A stretch of DNA of 64,000 bases from Arthrobacter castelli DSM 16402 (GCF_000430705.1 NZ_AUMN01000002.1:186001-250000), one strand, 5' to 3'. Shown: positions 33,839-44,865, numbered from the stretch's first letter. Notes: generated from the sequence alone by a model not told the origin. Made by a program: numbers and translations.

Positions 33839-34660
33839 TTACGCCTCCCTTCCGGCCGCGGTCCGCTCTGCAATCACGGCTTCGGCGGCGGCGGCAAGTT
33901 CCGGCTCGCCGATTCTGCGGTGGCCCGCGCTGTTGACGCTGTAGACCACTGGCCAGAGCTGCCGGACGACGTCCGGCCCTCCCGTGGCGGAGTCGTCGTC
34001 GGCGGCGTCATACAAGGCCTCGACGGCGATCCGCACCGCCGTCGCCTCATCGAGGCCCGGCGACCACAACTTCTTCAATGAGCCCCGCGCGAATGCGGAG
34101 CCGGAGCCCACGCTGTGGTGTTCGGCTTCCTCGTACCGGCCACCGGTGACGTCGTAGGAGAACAGCCGGCCCTCATGCCGTTCGGTGTCGAACCCGGCGA
34201 AGAGTGGAACCACCGGTAGCCCCTGCATCGCCAGGGGAAGATTCGCGCGGATCATGGCCGCCAGCCGGTTGGACTTGCCGTCCAGGCTGAGCAGCGTCCC
34301 CTCGATCTTTTCGTAATGCTCCAGTTCGACCTGGAACAGCCGGGTGATGTCGATGGCGATGCCTGCCGTGCCGGCAATACCCAGCACGGAATACTGGTCG
34401 GCGGCGAAGACCTTTTCAATATGGCGGCTGGCGATCAAGTTGCCCATGGTTGAACGCCGGTCCCCTGCCATCACCACGCCACCGGCGAAGGTCATGGCCA
34501 CCACAGTTGTCGCATGCGGCGTTTCGGGAGCCGTCGTTCCGGCGGTCGCGTTCATGGTCCGGTTCGACGGCAGCAGTTCGGGGTTGTGCCGGCTCAGGTG
34601 GTCGCTGAACGAAACCGTCGCCGCCGATGCAATCCGGTCAAATCGCTGCGCGTCGTTCAT
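33839..34660 (-). CDS. prcB: Proteasome subunit beta
   Basis: Catalytic subunit of the 20S proteasome. A propeptide of about 50 residues precedes the catalytic threonine in [22 protein letters not shown], where T51 is the expected processed N-terminus. The remaining sequence ([31 protein letters not shown]) is typical. The protein is 273 aa before processing. It starts six bases after pup and ends three before prcA. Confidence 0.97.
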   Translation of the reverse strand: MNDAQRFDRIASAATVSFSDHLSRHNPELLPSNRTMNATAGTTAPETPHATTVVAMTFAGGVVMAGDRRSTMGNLIASRHIEKVFAADQYSVLGIAGTAGIAIDITRLFQVELEHYEKIEGTLLSLDGKSNRLAAMIRANLPLAMQGLPVVPLFAGFDTERHEGRLFSYDVTGGRYEEAEHHSVGSGSAFARGSLKKLWSPGLDEATAVRIAVEALYDAADDDSATGGPDVVRQLWPVVYSVNSAGHRRIGEPELAAAAEAVIAERTAAGREA

Positions 34661-34665
34661 CGTCT

Positions 34666-34872
34666 CTACTGTCCGCCCTTCTGCACAAACCCGCGGACGA
34701 ATTCCTCGGCGTTGGTTTCCAGCACGCCGTCAATCTCATCGAGCAGGTCTTCAGTGCCCTCGGTTGATGCGGTGGCTTCATCGGATGGCGGCGCGGCGGG
34801 GGGTGCTTCCTCCGTGACCTCTTCGTCGCGATCGTCGCGCTGATTGGTGCTTTTGCGTTCCTGCGATGCCAT
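34666..34872 (-). CDS. pup: Prokaryotic ubiquitin-like protein Pup
   Basis: A 68-aa intrinsically disordered modifier. The C-terminal half ([28 protein letters not shown]) holds the helical segment that enters the Mpa coiled-coil, and the final GGQ shows that Dop must deamidate it before ligation. GGAGG lies just upstream of the ATG. Pup sits between dop and prcB with 68- and 5-base gaps, so it shares the proteasome operon. Confidence 0.97.
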   Translation of the reverse strand: MASQERKSTNQRDDRDEEVTEEAPPAAPPSDEATASTEGTEDLLDEIDGVLETNAEEFVRGFVQKGGQ

Positions 34873-34940
34873 GATGGCCTCCTCCTTCGCCCGGTGCCGC
34901 CACGGGTGCAGCGGACCGTTAATACTTATCGTGCCATGCC

Positions 34941-36545
34941 CTACGCCCCAGCGCCGAGTAACTGTTCGATAAACTCTTCAGCCGTAGCACTGGTATCGAA
35001 CAAGCCGCCGGTCAATTCGCGCGTGCCCCGCAACGGCTCCCGGGTGGGAATGCGTTGCAGACGGCGCCGGTTCGGCAACTCGAAAATGACCGAATCCCAG
35101 CTCGCCCCCACCACTTCGGAGCCGAAGCGGTCAATGCATTTGCCCCGGAAATAGGCCCGGGTGTCATGGGGCGGCTCCGACACGGCGGCGGCGATCTGCT
35201 CATCGGTGACCAGCCGTTCCATCTGTGAACGTGCCGCCAGCCGGTGGTAGAGGCCTTTCTCCGGCCGGATATCGGCATACTGCAAATCGATCAGACCCAA
35301 CCGTGCGTCATCCCACGCCAGGCCGTCCCGGCGGCGGTAGCTTTCCAGCAGCTTCAGCTTGGCCACCCAGTCAATCTGCGCCGCGGCCTCCATGGGGTCC
35401 TCTTCGAGCACGTCCAGCAATGAACCCCAGCGCCGCAGCACTTCGGCCGTATCGTCGTCGGGCGGTCCTTCGCGGTTGCAGTGCTTATCCGCGGCCTCAT
35501 AATAGATCCGCTGCAGTTCAAGCGCGGTCAAGGTGCGGCCGTCCTTCAAGTGTACGGCCGTCTGCAAGGAAGGATCGTGGCTGATCGCCTGCAGCGCATG
35601 AACAGGCTGTGACAGCTCGATGGCCGGCGCGGCGTCATGTTCAATCAAATCCAGCACCAGCGATGTGGTGCCCAGTTTCAGGTAGGTTGATACCTCGCTG
35701 AGGTTCGCGTCTCCGATGATCACGTGCAGCCGCCGGTACTTGTCCGATGTCGCATGCGGCTCGTCACGGGTGTTGATGATCGGGCGGCGGATGGTGGTTT
35801 CCAGCCCGACCTCCGCTTCGAAGAAGTCGGCGCGCTGGCTGATCTGGTAGCCCGGCCGGGAACCGTCCGGCCCAAGCCCCACCCGGCCGGCTCCACATAT
35901 CACCTGGCGGGACACGAAGAAGGGAATCAAGCCCGAGCTGATCCGGTTGAACGGCAGTTGCCGCGGCATCAGGTAGTTCTCGTGCGAGCCATACGAGACG
36001 CTCTTGTTGTCCGTGTTGTTTTTGTACAGGTTGACGGGATCCAGCCCGGGGGTCTGTCCCACCCGCCGCGCTGCGGCCAGCACGACGGCGTCCCCTGCCT
36101 TGTCCCAGATCACCGCGTCCCGCGGGTTGGTGACCTCGGGCCCGGAATATTCGGGATGGGCGTGGTCGACATAAAGCCGGGCGCCGTTGCGAAGCACCAT
36201 ATTCATCAGTACGCCGGTGCTCAGCGGCCCCTCGTTATAGAGGTCGCTCTCCACACCCCGCCGGCCGGACAGCGCCACCGCCTCGGCGTCCAGTGCCCCG
36301 GTGCTGTCGGTCAATTGCGACGGGTCGGCTTCGTCGCGCGACATCTGCCAGCCGCGGGCGTCGGTCAATGGTGCTTCATCCGAGTAGTCCCACCGGGCGC
36401 CTCCGGCCTGCCCGGAGCCGCTGTTCTGCAATGCGGCATAAGCATTGATGATCTGGGTGGACAGCACCGTGGAATTCGCCCCGGTCACGCCCGGAGCCAG
36501 AATGCCGTATTCGGTTTCAGTGCCCATCACCCGGCGAACGGTCAC
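34941..36545 (-). CDS. dop: Pup deamidase/depupylase Dop
   Basis: Removes the C-terminal amide of Pup and cleaves Pup from conjugates. The protein shares the PafA fold ([10 protein letters not shown] near the N-terminus, [25 protein letters not shown]) and has the Dop-specific insertion around [25 protein letters not shown] 36545 gives [14 protein letters not shown], close to the mycobacterial start, with GGGGGA upstream; the frame is open for another 60 codons without support. mpa ends ten bases upstream. Confidence 0.95.
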   Translation of the reverse strand: MTVRRVMGTETEYGILAPGVTGANSTVLSTQIINAYAALQNSGSGQAGGARWDYSDEAPLTDARGWQMSRDEADPSQLTDSTGALDAEAVALSGRRGVESDLYNEGPLSTGVLMNMVLRNGARLYVDHAHPEYSGPEVTNPRDAVIWDKAGDAVVLAAARRVGQTPGLDPVNLYKNNTDNKSVSYGSHENYLMPRQLPFNRISSGLIPFFVSRQVICGAGRVGLGPDGSRPGYQISQRADFFEAEVGLETTIRRPIINTRDEPHATSDKYRRLHVIIGDANLSEVSTYLKLGTTSLVLDLIEHDAAPAIELSQPVHALQAISHDPSLQTAVHLKDGRTLTALELQRIYYEAADKHCNREGPPDDDTAEVLRRWGSLLDVLEEDPMEAAAQIDWVAKLKLLESYRRRDGLAWDDARLGLIDLQYADIRPEKGLYHRLAARSQMERLVTDEQIAAAVSEPPHDTRAYFRGKCIDRFGSEVVGASWDSVIFELPNRRRLQRIPTREPLRGTRELTGGLFDTSATAEEFIEQLLGAGA

Positions 36546-36555
36546 GAATATCCCC

Positions 36556-38400
36556 CTAGAGGTACTGCCCGGTATTGGCAGTTGTCTCGATTGTCTTGCC
36601 CGGTTCCTGCCCGGCCTTGCCTTGGATGATGGTGCGGATATAGGTGATCCGTTCACCCTTCTTGCCCGATATCCTCGCCCAGTCATCCGGATTGGTGGTG
36701 TTGGGCAGGTCTTCATGCTCGCGGAATTCATCGGTCACGGCGGTGAGCAGGTGCTCGATGCGCAGGCCGCGCTGCTCGTTGGTGAGGAAATCCTTGATCG
36801 CGTTCTTCTTCGCCCGGTCCACCACATTCTGGATCACAGCCCCCGAGTTGAAGTCCTTGAAGTACAGCATCTCGGTGTCCCCATTGGCATACGTCACCTC
36901 CAGGTACTCGTTGGACTTATCCGTGGAGTACATGGACTCGACGGTCCGCTGGATCATGGCATCAACGGTGGCCGCCGCATCGTTGTTGTGCTCCGCCAGG
37001 TCCGCCTGGTGCAGGGGAACTTCGTCAGTGATGTACTTGGCGAAGATCTCGCTGGCACCCTCGGCGTCGGGACGCTGAATCTTGATCTTTACATCCAGCC
37101 GTCCGGGCCTCATGATCGCCGGATCAATCATGTCCTCGCGGTTGGACGCACCAATCACAATCACGTTGTCCAGACGTTCAACGCCGTCGATCTCGCTGAG
37201 CAGCTGCGGCACGATGGTGGTTTCGACGTCGGAGGACACCCCGCTGCCCCGGGTGCGGAACAGGGAATCCATTTCGTCGAAGAAGACCACCACCGGGCTT
37301 CCGCCCGAGGCCTTCTCCCGTGCCCGGGCAAATATCAGCCGGATGTGCCGTTCGGTTTCGCCCACATACTTGTCCAGCAGCTCGGGGCCCTTGATATTCA
37401 GGAAGTAGCTACTGGTATCGCTGAAGCCACTGCGCTCTGCCGCTTTGCCCGCCAGCGAGCTGGCCACGGCCTTGGCGATCAGTGTCTTGCCACAGCCCGG
37501 AGGGCCGTAGAGCAGAATCCCCTTCGGGGCCTGCAGCCCGTGTTCGCGGTACAGGTCGGGGTGGAGGAACGGCAGTTCAACTGCATCCCTGATCTGCTCG
37601 ATCTGCGGTCCGAGCCCGCCGATATTCTCATAGGAGATGTCCGGCACCTCCTCCAGCACCAGGTTCTCCACTTCGCTGCGTGGAATCTTCTCCAGTGCGT
37701 AGCCAGTGCGGGCATCGATCGATAGCGCATCGCCGATCCGCAGTTTCTGGTTCTGCAACGGCGACGAAAGCTTCAGTACCCGCTCTTCGTCGGAGCGGCC
37801 GACCACTAAAGCCCGGTCCCCGCCGAGCAGTTCCTTGAGGGTGACCAGTTCGCCGCTGCGTTCGTAGCCCAACCCGGCGATCACGGTCAGTGATTCGTTC
37901 AGCAGCACTTCCTGCCCGACGGTCAATGCCTTGAAATCGAGCAGCGGGCTGACCCCGACCCGGACCTTGCGGCCGGCATTGAAGATGTCGACGCTGTCCT
38001 GGGCCAGATGCGGGCTCTTCTCCGGATTGCCGACATTGTCCCGGGAGGGGGTGTCGGGCACGATTCCGGCGGGATTGACCTGCAGGATGGTGCCGAAGCT
38101 GTACGGGGCCGCGCCTTCCTGTTCCAAGGCAGCCTTCAGCTTGACGATCTCTTCCTTGGCGCTTTCGAGCATGCTCGTCAACCGGGAATTGTTGCGCGTG
38201 GCAGCGGCCAGCTGCTTGTCCACGTGCCGCAGCTTGTCCCGCAGCACATTTAGTTGACGCTGTGTTACGGCAGGATCCGTCTGGTTCTGATCCACCGGGG
38301 CCTGTACATCGGGAGATTCTGAATGGTCATATGACGACGCCGGTTGGTTGGAGTGTGCCTGTGAAGACTCTGAAGAATCTGAATCGGACCGCTCATTCAT
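36556..38400 (-). CDS. mpa: Proteasome-associated ATPase Mpa (ARC)
   Basis: Hexameric AAA+ unfoldase of 614 aa that feeds pupylated substrates to the 20S proteasome. An acidic, Ser-rich N-terminus is followed by a coiled-coil (about residues 45-95) that grips Pup, two OB domains, and the ATPase with Walker A GPPGCGKT and Walker [12 protein letters not shown]. The C-terminal GQYL is the motif that opens the proteasome gate. ATG 38400 has GGCGAGGCAG upstream. First gene of the mpa-dop-pup-prcBA-pafA set. Confidence 0.97.
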   Translation of the reverse strand: MNERSDSDSSESSQAHSNQPASSYDHSESPDVQAPVDQNQTDPAVTQRQLNVLRDKLRHVDKQLAAATRNNSRLTSMLESAKEEIVKLKAALEQEGAAPYSFGTILQVNPAGIVPDTPSRDNVGNPEKSPHLAQDSVDIFNAGRKVRVGVSPLLDFKALTVGQEVLLNESLTVIAGLGYERSGELVTLKELLGGDRALVVGRSDEERVLKLSSPLQNQKLRIGDALSIDARTGYALEKIPRSEVENLVLEEVPDISYENIGGLGPQIEQIRDAVELPFLHPDLYREHGLQAPKGILLYGPPGCGKTLIAKAVASSLAGKAAERSGFSDTSSYFLNIKGPELLDKYVGETERHIRLIFARAREKASGGSPVVVFFDEMDSLFRTRGSGVSSDVETTIVPQLLSEIDGVERLDNVIVIGASNREDMIDPAIMRPGRLDVKIKIQRPDAEGASEIFAKYITDEVPLHQADLAEHNNDAAATVDAMIQRTVESMYSTDKSNEYLEVTYANGDTEMLYFKDFNSGAVIQNVVDRAKKNAIKDFLTNEQRGLRIEHLLTAVTDEFREHEDLPNTTNPDDWARISGKKGERITYIRTIIQGKAGQEPGKTIETTANTGQYL

Positions 38401-38577
38401 CTGCCTCGCCTACTTCCTGCGCTGTAGTTCGCCGGCCAGCCGGATACGGAACTTACCCTTACTCCTAGACACTAGTCGGCGTGGCAGCCATTTTCACTGA
38501 CTACCGGTTAAACGCGCCGCCGGCGCCGCTTTGTTCCGTCGGCACCTGGCCGACCCGGCTTCAGCCGACCGCAGAGG

Positions 38578-39606
38578 TCACGGCGAATCCGTCCCGGGGT
38601 CCGCCTTGGGGGCGGCGTCTCTGGCAGCGCGGCGCAGCTTCCGGTCGGAGACCGGCCGCTCCCCCACTGCCTGGGGGGTCCACGCGTTCAAATCCTCCTG
38701 GCTGAACCCTGTCTTGGAATTGCGCCGTTTCTGCGCCAATGGGGTGACACCGTCCGCCAGCCGGCGGGTGGTGAGCAGGAATCCCGTATGCGCCACCATT
38801 CGATGGTCGGGGCGGACCGCCAGCCCCTCGAGGTGCCAGCCACGCACCATTGACTCGAAACCGTCGGGTTCGGTGAAACAGCCGGCCTCCCGGATAGCCT
38901 CGGCGATCCTGGACAGCTGGGTGACCGTCGCGACATAAGTGATCAGCACACCGCCGGGGGCCAAGGCCTCGGCAACTGGGTCAAGGCACTCCCAGGGCGC
39001 CAGCATGTCCAGCACTACACGGTCCACGCTGCCCGGCTCCTCGGCCGCGGGCAGTTCCTCCTGCAGGTCGCCCAGGGTGATCTTCCAGGCCGGATGCGGA
39101 CCTCCGAACATGGTCTCCACATTGCCTCGGGCAATATCGGCGAATTCCTCCCTGCGCTCGAACGAGTGCAGCGTTCCGGAGTCTCCCACCGCCCGCAGCA
39201 GCGAAATACTCAGCGCCCCCGAGCCGACGCCGGCTTCGACCACTCGGGCACCGGGGTAAATGTCGGCCATTGTCACAATTTGTGCGGCGTCCTTGGGGTA
39301 GACCACCGCGGCGCCGCGCGGCATCGAGAGCACGAAGTCGGACAACAGGGGCCGCAGCGCCTGGTACTCGTGGCCGCTGGTGTTCGCCACCACGGACCCT
39401 TCCGGCCGGCCGATCAGCTTGTCATGGTCGAGGTATCCGCGGTGGGTATGGAAGGAGCCACCGGCGACCAGCGTGATGGTGTTCCGCCGGCCCTTTTGAT
39501 CCGTCAACTGCACCCTGTCCCCTGCCCTGAACGGACCCCGCCGCTGGGCGGCGCCATGTGGCCGCTCGCTGCCCTGGGATACTGATTGATCGGCTCCGGT
39601 GTTCAT
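38578..39606 (-). CDS. trmI: tRNA (adenine-58-N1)-methyltransferase TrmI
   Basis: SAM-dependent enzyme that makes m1A58 in tRNA. The 342-aa protein begins MNTGADQSVSQG and enters the fold at RAGDRVQLTDQKGRRNTITL. The SAM motif is ARVVEAGVGSGALSISLLRAVG, and NVETMFGG and DMLAPWECLD are later family blocks. ATG 39606 follows AAGGACG; the frame is open far upstream into the M50 gene but that part is not homologous. It is transcribed 25 bases after the M50 peptidase. The 177-base gap before mpa suggests mpa has its own promoter. Confidence 0.93.
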   Translation of the reverse strand: MNTGADQSVSQGSERPHGAAQRRGPFRAGDRVQLTDQKGRRNTITLVAGGSFHTHRGYLDHDKLIGRPEGSVVANTSGHEYQALRPLLSDFVLSMPRGAAVVYPKDAAQIVTMADIYPGARVVEAGVGSGALSISLLRAVGDSGTLHSFERREEFADIARGNVETMFGGPHPAWKITLGDLQEELPAAEEPGSVDRVVLDMLAPWECLDPVAEALAPGGVLITYVATVTQLSRIAEAIREAGCFTEPDGFESMVRGWHLEGLAVRPDHRMVAHTGFLLTTRRLADGVTPLAQKRRNSKTGFSQEDLNAWTPQAVGERPVSDRKLRRAARDAAPKADPGTDSP

Positions 39607-39631
39607 CGACACGTCCTTCGTTGACTTGGAT

Positions 39632-40804
39632 TCAGCGGCCGGCATCGAACCCGCGCTGTTGTTTTCCGGTGATCGCGGCCACCACCGTCGCCTGGTGCAG
39701 CAGTCCTGTGACCCGCCCGCCGCGGTCGATGACCGCGTACTCGCTGCCGGCCAGCTGGGCCAGGTATTGGACCAGCTCCTGACCCTGCGCCCATGCGGGC
39801 ACGTAGGCTCCCGGTGCCAGGGCACGGGCAACTGCACTGGCGGGGGTGCTGGCCGCCATTGGCCCGGGAACGGAGTCCAGCGCACCAGTGTCGACGACCG
39901 CTTCGGGCCTGCCGTTGCTTCCAACCAGCACGACGGCGGCGCTGCCCGCTTCCTGGGTGCCAAGAGTTGCTTTGACTGTGGCCGCCGAGGACGAGGAGGC
40001 CACCCCGACCGCCGGGACGGCCAGGCGTCCGGCGCTGATTTCGGGCAGCCGCAGCCGCATCCTGGCATTGGTGATGGCTCCCGATGCTCCCAGCCACAGG
40101 AATCCCGCCACCAATACGGTGATCAGCACCAGCTGGAATCCAGGATTCACCCCCTGGCTGAGCGGGACCAGGATCACTGCGGCAACCATCAGCACCGCTA
40201 TGACACGGCCGGCCCAACCGGCTGCCACAGTTCCCTTTTCCTGGCTGCCGGTGGCCTTCCAGACAGCCGATTCGACGATCCGTCCGCCGTCGAGAGGCAG
40301 CCCGGGAAGCACGTTGAACACGGCGACGAGGAAATTCGCCCACACGAAGATATCCGCCAGCAGTTGGGCGACCAGGCTGCCCTGCATCAGCGGCATCAGA
40401 GCCAGCCCTCCGGCGGCGAGCAGGAAGTTCGCCGCCGGGCCGGCCAGCGCCACCACCAGGGACTTGCCCGGTGAGGCGCTGAAGTTTTCAAACTGGGTAT
40501 GCCCGCCCCACAGGTTCAAAACGATCTTGGCCGTCGGCCAGTGATAGACCCGCGCCGAGAGGGCATGGGCCAACTCGTGGACCAGCACCGACAGCAGCAA
40601 CAGCAAGGCGTAGCTGAACGCGACCAGATAAGCCGTCCAGCCCAGTCCCGGAATTTGACCGGCCACCTGCGGTCCGAAGACCAAGACGATAAATCCCGCG
40701 ATCAGGAACCAGGAGTAGGCAAGGATGATGGGGATTCCACCCACACTGCCCAGCCGGATGCCCTCCCGGGGAATCGGCGGTCCGGGCTGATCTGTCCCGC
40801 TCAT
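39632..40804 (-). CDS. M50 family site-2 protease with CBS-like C-terminus
   Basis: Integral membrane metalloprotease of 390 aa. The zinc site is in SVLVHELAHALSARVY (HExxH), with the third ligand Asp in NVLPGLPLDGGRIVESAVW. Several hydrophobic segments surround it. The last 150 residues (TVKATLGTQEAGSAAVVLVGS..., YAVIDRGGRVTGLLHQATVV) look like a CBS pair, as in the S2P rhomboid-type group with CBS domains. It likely cuts a membrane regulator, not identified. ATG 40804 abuts the HAD stop (TGA ATG), so the genes are coupled. Confidence 0.9.
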   Translation of the reverse strand: MSGTDQPGPPIPREGIRLGSVGGIPIILAYSWFLIAGFIVLVFGPQVAGQIPGLGWTAYLVAFSYALLLLLSVLVHELAHALSARVYHWPTAKIVLNLWGGHTQFENFSASPGKSLVVALAGPAANFLLAAGGLALMPLMQGSLVAQLLADIFVWANFLVAVFNVLPGLPLDGGRIVESAVWKATGSQEKGTVAAGWAGRVIAVLMVAAVILVPLSQGVNPGFQLVLITVLVAGFLWLGASGAITNARMRLRLPEISAGRLAVPAVGVASSSSAATVKATLGTQEAGSAAVVLVGSNGRPEAVVDTGALDSVPGPMAASTPASAVARALAPGAYVPAWAQGQELVQYLAQLAGSEYAVIDRGGRVTGLLHQATVVAAITGKQQRGFDAGR

Positions 40805-41536
40805 TCACCCCACCCGCGCCATCGTGGAACGTTGGTCGACCAGATTCTGCACATCGGCCACGCTGCGCCCGTCCAGGGTGTCCCAGTGGGTCCGCCCGTC
40901 GTCGTCGGGCAGAGGGATGAAATGAGGTATGCCGACGGTGATCAATCCGGCCGCCTGGGCCGAGCTCACGCCGGGGTATGAATCCTCCAGCGCCACCACA
41001 TTGTCAACGCTCGCGGCCGGATTCCGCTGCTGCAACAGCTCCAGCGCCGTCTCATACGGCTCGGGGTGCGGCTTGCCGCGCTCCACCATGTCACCGGTGA
41101 CGAGGAAATCGAAGGTGTCCCGGGGTAATTGGCTGCGGATTTCTTCGGCCAGCGGCTTCTCCGACATGGTGACCAGGGCGCAGCGGACGCCGGCGGCCTT
41201 CAGGTCCGCCAGCAACTGGCGGGCGCCGGGACGCCAGGGAATCCGCCGGCGAACTGAGCGCACCACGTGGCCCAGCAGATGATCGATGATCTCCCGGGTG
41301 GAGAGCTCCACCCCGGCCGACTGCAGGACCGAGCTGGAGTGGACCAGTGACTGACCGACCAACGCCTCGGCCTGCTCCTGGCTCCAACTTCCGCCGTGGG
41401 CGGTCACCAGTTCGATTTCGCCCTGGATCCAGTACGGCTCGGTATCCACCAACGTGCCGTCCATGTCCCAGAGAACGGCCTGCAGTCCGGTGCCATCACG
41501 GACAGGATTCGGGGCGGCGTCAACAGAGGAATGCAT
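40805..41536 (-). CDS. HAD family hydrolase (beta-phosphoglucomutase-like)
   Basis: A 243-aa haloacid-dehalogenase phosphatase. Motif I is VLWDMDGTLVDTEPYW, motif II ALVTMSEKP, and motifs III/IV KPHPEPYETAL and VALEDSYPGV. A helical cap lies between I and II. The substrate is unknown. ATG 41536 is supported by TAGACT (minus 41549-41544) seven bases upstream, a leaderless arrangement. It leads an operon with the M50 protease and trmI. Confidence 0.88.
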   Translation of the reverse strand: MHSSVDAAPNPVRDGTGLQAVLWDMDGTLVDTEPYWIQGEIELVTAHGGSWSQEQAEALVGQSLVHSSSVLQSAGVELSTREIIDHLLGHVVRSVRRRIPWRPGARQLLADLKAAGVRCALVTMSEKPLAEEIRSQLPRDTFDFLVTGDMVERGKPHPEPYETALELLQQRNPAASVDNVVALEDSYPGVSSAQAAGLITVGIPHFIPLPDDDGRTHWDTLDGRSVADVQNLVDQRSTMARVG

Positions 41537-41608
41537 ATCCACAAGTCTACGGTCCCACGCGCGGCGTTGATGACCCGCTATGCCGTGCGCGAAGTTACGC
41601 GCCAGGGT

Positions 41609-41644
41609 CTGACAAGCACGCGCCCCGGCCGTAGTGTGGTGTTG
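41609..41644 (+). promoter_or_regulatory. Leaderless promoter of the PAC2 gene
   Basis: CTGACA (41609-41614), a 17-base spacer, TAGTGT (41632-41637), and GTG 41644 seven bases further. This is the cleanest -35/-10 pair attached to a leaderless start in the window. Confidence 0.75.
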
Positions 41645-42552
41645 TGAATAGTTATCAGGACGGTCCGGAGCCCGCTCACCCGGGGCTCTTCGGGTTTGCG
41701 CCGCAGACGACGGACCAGAATGTGCAGCAGGGTGGGGGCCGCACCACTGTGATGCTCGCCGCCTTTGAAGGCTGGAACGACGCCGGCGATGCCGCCAGCG
41801 ATGCACTGAAGCACCTGCATAATTTGTGGGGGGCTGCCAAGGCGGCCACCCTCGACCCGGACGAATATTACGACTTCCAATTCACCCGGCCGAGTATTCA
41901 ACGCAGCGGTGGTGGCAAGCGGATCAAATGGCCTTCCACGAGCCTGACCAAGGCCTCCGTCCCGGGCACCAGCATTGACGTGGTGTTCGTCCACGGCGTG
42001 GAGCCGTCCTATAAGTGGCGCGCCTACACGGCAGAGCTGCTGGCGCACGCGACCGAAATGAATGTGGACTACCTGATCCTGGTTGGCGCTCTGCTGGCCG
42101 ATGTGCCGCACACCCGCCCCATTCCCGTCTCCGCCTCCAGCGAGGACGACGAGTTGCAGTTGCGCGTCGATATCGAGGCCTCACACTACGAAGGCCCGAT
42201 CGGCATTGTCGGCGTGCTGTCTGAACTGGCGCATTTGGCCAGCCTGCCGACGCTCTCCGTCTGGGCTGCGGTCCCGCACTATGTGGCACAGTCGCCGTCG
42301 CCAAAGGCCACTCTGGCGTTGTTGAACCGGCTGGAGGAATTGCTCCAGATCCCGCTCGACACCGAGGATATGGCCGAAGACGCCGAAGCCTGGGAACGCG
42401 GCGTCGACGAGCTGGCCACCGAGGACCCGGAAATTGCCGAGTACGTCAAGCAGCTCGAAGAAGCCAAAGATACGGTGGACTTGCCCGAGGCGTCCGGTGA
42501 ATCAATCGCACGCGAGTTTGAGCGCTACCTGAAGAAGCGCCGGAAGGAATAA
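41644..42552 (+). CDS. PAC2 family protein
   Basis: A 302-aa protein of the PAC2 (proteasome assembly chaperone 2-like) family. AAFEGWNDAGDAASDALKHL and FHGVEPSYKWRAYTAELL-like blocks (here FVHGVEPSYKW), DYLILVGALLADVPHTRP and SVWAAVPHYVAQSPSPKATLALLNRL are conserved. It lies beside the proteasome locus, but bacterial members have no proven chaperone role. The start GTG 41644 follows a near-consensus leaderless promoter. It diverges from the HAD operon. Confidence 0.9.
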   Translation: MNSYQDGPEPAHPGLFGFAPQTTDQNVQQGGGRTTVMLAAFEGWNDAGDAASDALKHLHNLWGAAKAATLDPDEYYDFQFTRPSIQRSGGGKRIKWPSTSLTKASVPGTSIDVVFVHGVEPSYKWRAYTAELLAHATEMNVDYLILVGALLADVPHTRPIPVSASSEDDELQLRVDIEASHYEGPIGIVGVLSELAHLASLPTLSVWAAVPHYVAQSPSPKATLALLNRLEELLQIPLDTEDMAEDAEAWERGVDELATEDPEIAEYVKQLEEAKDTVDLPEASGESIAREFERYLKKRRKE

Positions 42553-42591
42553 CACGCCGGCTGAAGGCAGGCCCGGAGGGTTATCGCGGGC

Positions 42592-43902
42592 TTACCTCAG
42601 GCTTATCCCGAGGAGCGCGTCAACGGCGTCCCGCACCAGGGGCGATGCGGCCGTGCTTCCGGCATCCACCTGCTGCACCCACTTGTCCACGGCGGCCACC
42701 GCTGCCGGCGCATCCAGATCATTGGCCAGTGCCCCGCGCATCTGTTCGACGACGGCCGCCGCGGTATCGGCTGCACCGGCACCTGCGGCGGCAGCGCCGG
42801 CAGCAGCATCGCCCCGCGGGGCCATTGCCTTGCGCCAGCGTGAGAGCCGCTCCTGGGCCTCGAGCAGCAGATCCTCGGTCCAGAACCAGTCCGTGCGGTA
42901 GTGGGACGCCAGAATCGCCAGCCGGATAGCGGCAGGTTCCACGCCGGCTTCGCGCAGCGAGGAAACCAGCACCAGGTTCCCCTTGGACTTGCTCATCTTT
43001 TCGCCGTCGAGGCCCACCATTCCGGTGTGCACGTAGTAGTCCGCCATGGACACCCCTGATATCGCGTAGGCATGCCCGGCGCCCATTTCGTGATGCGGGA
43101 ACACCAGGTCGGAGCCGCCGCCCTGCACGGTGAAGGGTGCAGGCAGGAACCGCTGCGCTATCACGGTGCATTCAATGTGCCATCCGGGACGCCCGGCACC
43201 GAGGGAGCGGCCCTCCCATTGCGGTTCTCCGGCCCTGGCCACCCGCCATAGCAACGGGTCCAGGGCGTTGCGTTTGCCGCCCCGGCCGGGGTCGCCGCCA
43301 CGCTCGCCGAACAGCGGCATCATCTGTTCACTGCTCAACCCGCTGATCTGGCCGAGCCACCAGGCTCCAGTGCTGTTGGCCGGCTCAGCGCCGGCGGCGT
43401 CAACCGAAAAGTAGATGTCGCCGTCGGGCTCGCCGCCTTCGCCGTGCACCGGGTAGGCCAGCCCGTCCTCCACCAGCTGCTCGACGGCGGGCACGAGCCA
43501 TTCAATCGACTCCACCGCGCCCACGAAGTAGTCAGGCGGCAGCACGTTCAATGCCGCCATATCCCGGCGGAACAGATCGGTCTGCCCGGCGGCCAGCTCC
43601 TCCCAGTCCACGCCCAGCTCGTTGGCACGATCCAGCAGGGGATCGTCAATGTCGGTGACGTTCTGCACGTACTGCACCCGCAGTCCCGCGTCGACCCATA
43701 ACCGGTTGAGCAGGTCAAAGGCCACGTAGGTGGCCGCATGCCCCATGTGGGTCGCGTCGTATGGAGTGATCCCGCAGACGTACAAGCTGGCGGTCCCCTG
43801 CGTGGACACCGGGACGACGGCGGAACGGGTGGTATCGAAAAGGCTGGCGGCACCGCCTTGTCCGGGCAGGGCAGGCGGCGTCGGAGAATTCCAAGAGATC
43901 AC
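42592..43902 (-). CDS. mshC: L-cysteine:1D-myo-inositol 2-amino-2-deoxy-alpha-D-glucopyranoside ligase MshC
   Basis: Cysteinyl-tRNA-synthetase-like enzyme that joins Cys to GlcN-Ins in mycothiol biosynthesis. It has [21 protein letters not shown] (HIGH motif), the Zn-binding [13 protein letters not shown] and [11 protein letters not shown], and EKMSKSKGN (KMSKS). The 436-aa length and absence of a tRNA-binding tail separate it from CysS. The Ala-rich segment [19 protein letters not shown] near residue 365 is a low-complexity expansion. GTG 43902 has TAGGGT (minus 43915-43910) seven bases upstream, a leaderless start. It is convergent with PAC2. Confidence 0.95.
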   Translation of the reverse strand: MISWNSPTPPALPGQGGAASLFDTTRSAVVPVSTQGTASLYVCGITPYDATHMGHAATYVAFDLLNRLWVDAGLRVQYVQNVTDIDDPLLDRANELGVDWEELAAGQTDLFRRDMAALNVLPPDYFVGAVESIEWLVPAVEQLVEDGLAYPVHGEGGEPDGDIYFSVDAAGAEPANSTGAWWLGQISGLSSEQMMPLFGERGGDPGRGGKRNALDPLLWRVARAGEPQWEGRSLGAGRPGWHIECTVIAQRFLPAPFTVQGGGSDLVFPHHEMGAGHAYAISGVSMADYYVHTGMVGLDGEKMSKSKGNLVLVSSLREAGVEPAAIRLAILASHYRTDWFWTEDLLLEAQERLSRWRKAMAPRGDAAAGAAAAGAGAADTAAAVVEQMRGALANDLDAPAAVAAVDKWVQQVDAGSTAASPLVRDAVDALLGISLR

Positions 43903-43948
43903 AGCCTCAACCCTAATGGCTCGCCTCTCCCATGCTCGAACTATTGCG

Positions 43949-44773
43949 TCAGGCGTTGATCACATTGAAACCGAGCATCAAGTAGATCACCAGGCCCAAT
44001 GCAATGCGATACCAGACGAAAACCATATAGCTGCGCGTGGAGACGTAGCGCAGGAACCAGCCGATAATGACGAATCCCACAATGAAGGCGATGACAGTGG
44101 CCAACGCCGTCTCGCCCAGCCCAAAGGGCCCCAGGTCATCGAAATTGGTGGCCAGCTGATAGAAGCCGCTGGCGAACACAGCCGGAATGGCCAGCAGGAA
44201 GGCGTACCGCGCGGCCGCCTGCCGGGTGTATCCCATCAGCAGACCGGCGGTAATGGTCCCGCCGGAACGGGAAACCCCCGGAATCAGCGCCATCGCCTGG
44301 GCCAGCCCGTACAGGATGCCATGCTTATAGGTCAGCTGGTCCAGGCTCCGCTGGTGCCTGGCCACCTTGTCGGCAATGCCCAGGAAGACGCCAAACACCA
44401 CCAGCATGGTCGCCGTGAGCCACATCGTGCGCAGCGTCGTCTCAATCGCATCATGGAACACCAGTCCCAGCACGCCAATCGGCACGCTGCCGATGATCAC
44501 CAGCCAGCCCATGCGGGCGTCCGGGTCGCTGCGCGGCACAGTTCCGCGCAGCGACCCGAACCAGGACTTGATGATGCGCACGATATCGCGCCAGAAATAG
44601 ACCACGACGGCGGTTTCGGTGCCCAACTGCGTGATGGCGGTAAAGGCCGCTCCCGGGTCCTTTCCGCTGGGCAGGAATTCACCAAGCACCCGCAGATGCG
44701 CACTCGAGGAGATGGGCAGGAATTCGGTCAGTCCCTGTACTAAGCCAAGTATGGCCGCTTCAATCCAAGTCAC
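43949..44773 (-). CDS. uppP: Undecaprenyl-diphosphatase UppP
   Basis: Membrane phosphatase of the BacA/UppP family that recycles undecaprenyl pyrophosphate for peptidoglycan synthesis. Signatures are [18 protein letters not shown] at the N-terminus and [18 protein letters not shown] in the middle. About eight hydrophobic segments are predicted. The GTG at 44773 has TAGTGT (minus 44785-44780) six bases upstream and no ribosome site, indicating a leaderless mRNA. It lies upstream of mshC on the same strand, but mshC has its own -10. Confidence 0.96.
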   Translation of the reverse strand: MTWIEAAILGLVQGLTEFLPISSSAHLRVLGEFLPSGKDPGAAFTAITQLGTETAVVVYFWRDIVRIIKSWFGSLRGTVPRSDPDARMGWLVIIGSVPIGVLGLVFHDAIETTLRTMWLTATMLVVFGVFLGIADKVARHQRSLDQLTYKHGILYGLAQAMALIPGVSRSGGTITAGLLMGYTRQAAARYAFLLAIPAVFASGFYQLATNFDDLGPFGLGETALATVIAFIVGFVIIGWFLRYVSTRSYMVFVWYRIALGLVIYLMLGFNVINA

Positions 44774-44865
44774 ATACAGACACTAAGGCACTACCGGTAA
44801 CCAGTGTGAACAACGTGGCCGCCTGCTGAAGCGGAAGTGGCTAAAAACACCGTAGGCTTGCAGCT

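Noticed and set aside
34941-36731. Long N-terminal extension of Dop into mpa
   Set aside because: Residues before [13 protein letters not shown] are antisense-like mpa sequence. GGGGGA precedes the GTG at 36545.
36445-37725. 426-codon plus-strand frame opposite mpa
   Set aside because: Mirror of the mpa codons, without family motifs or a ribosome site.
39607-40068. N-terminal extension of TrmI into the M50 gene
   Set aside because: The extra residues are out-of-frame M50 sequence. A ribosome site and family start support 39606.
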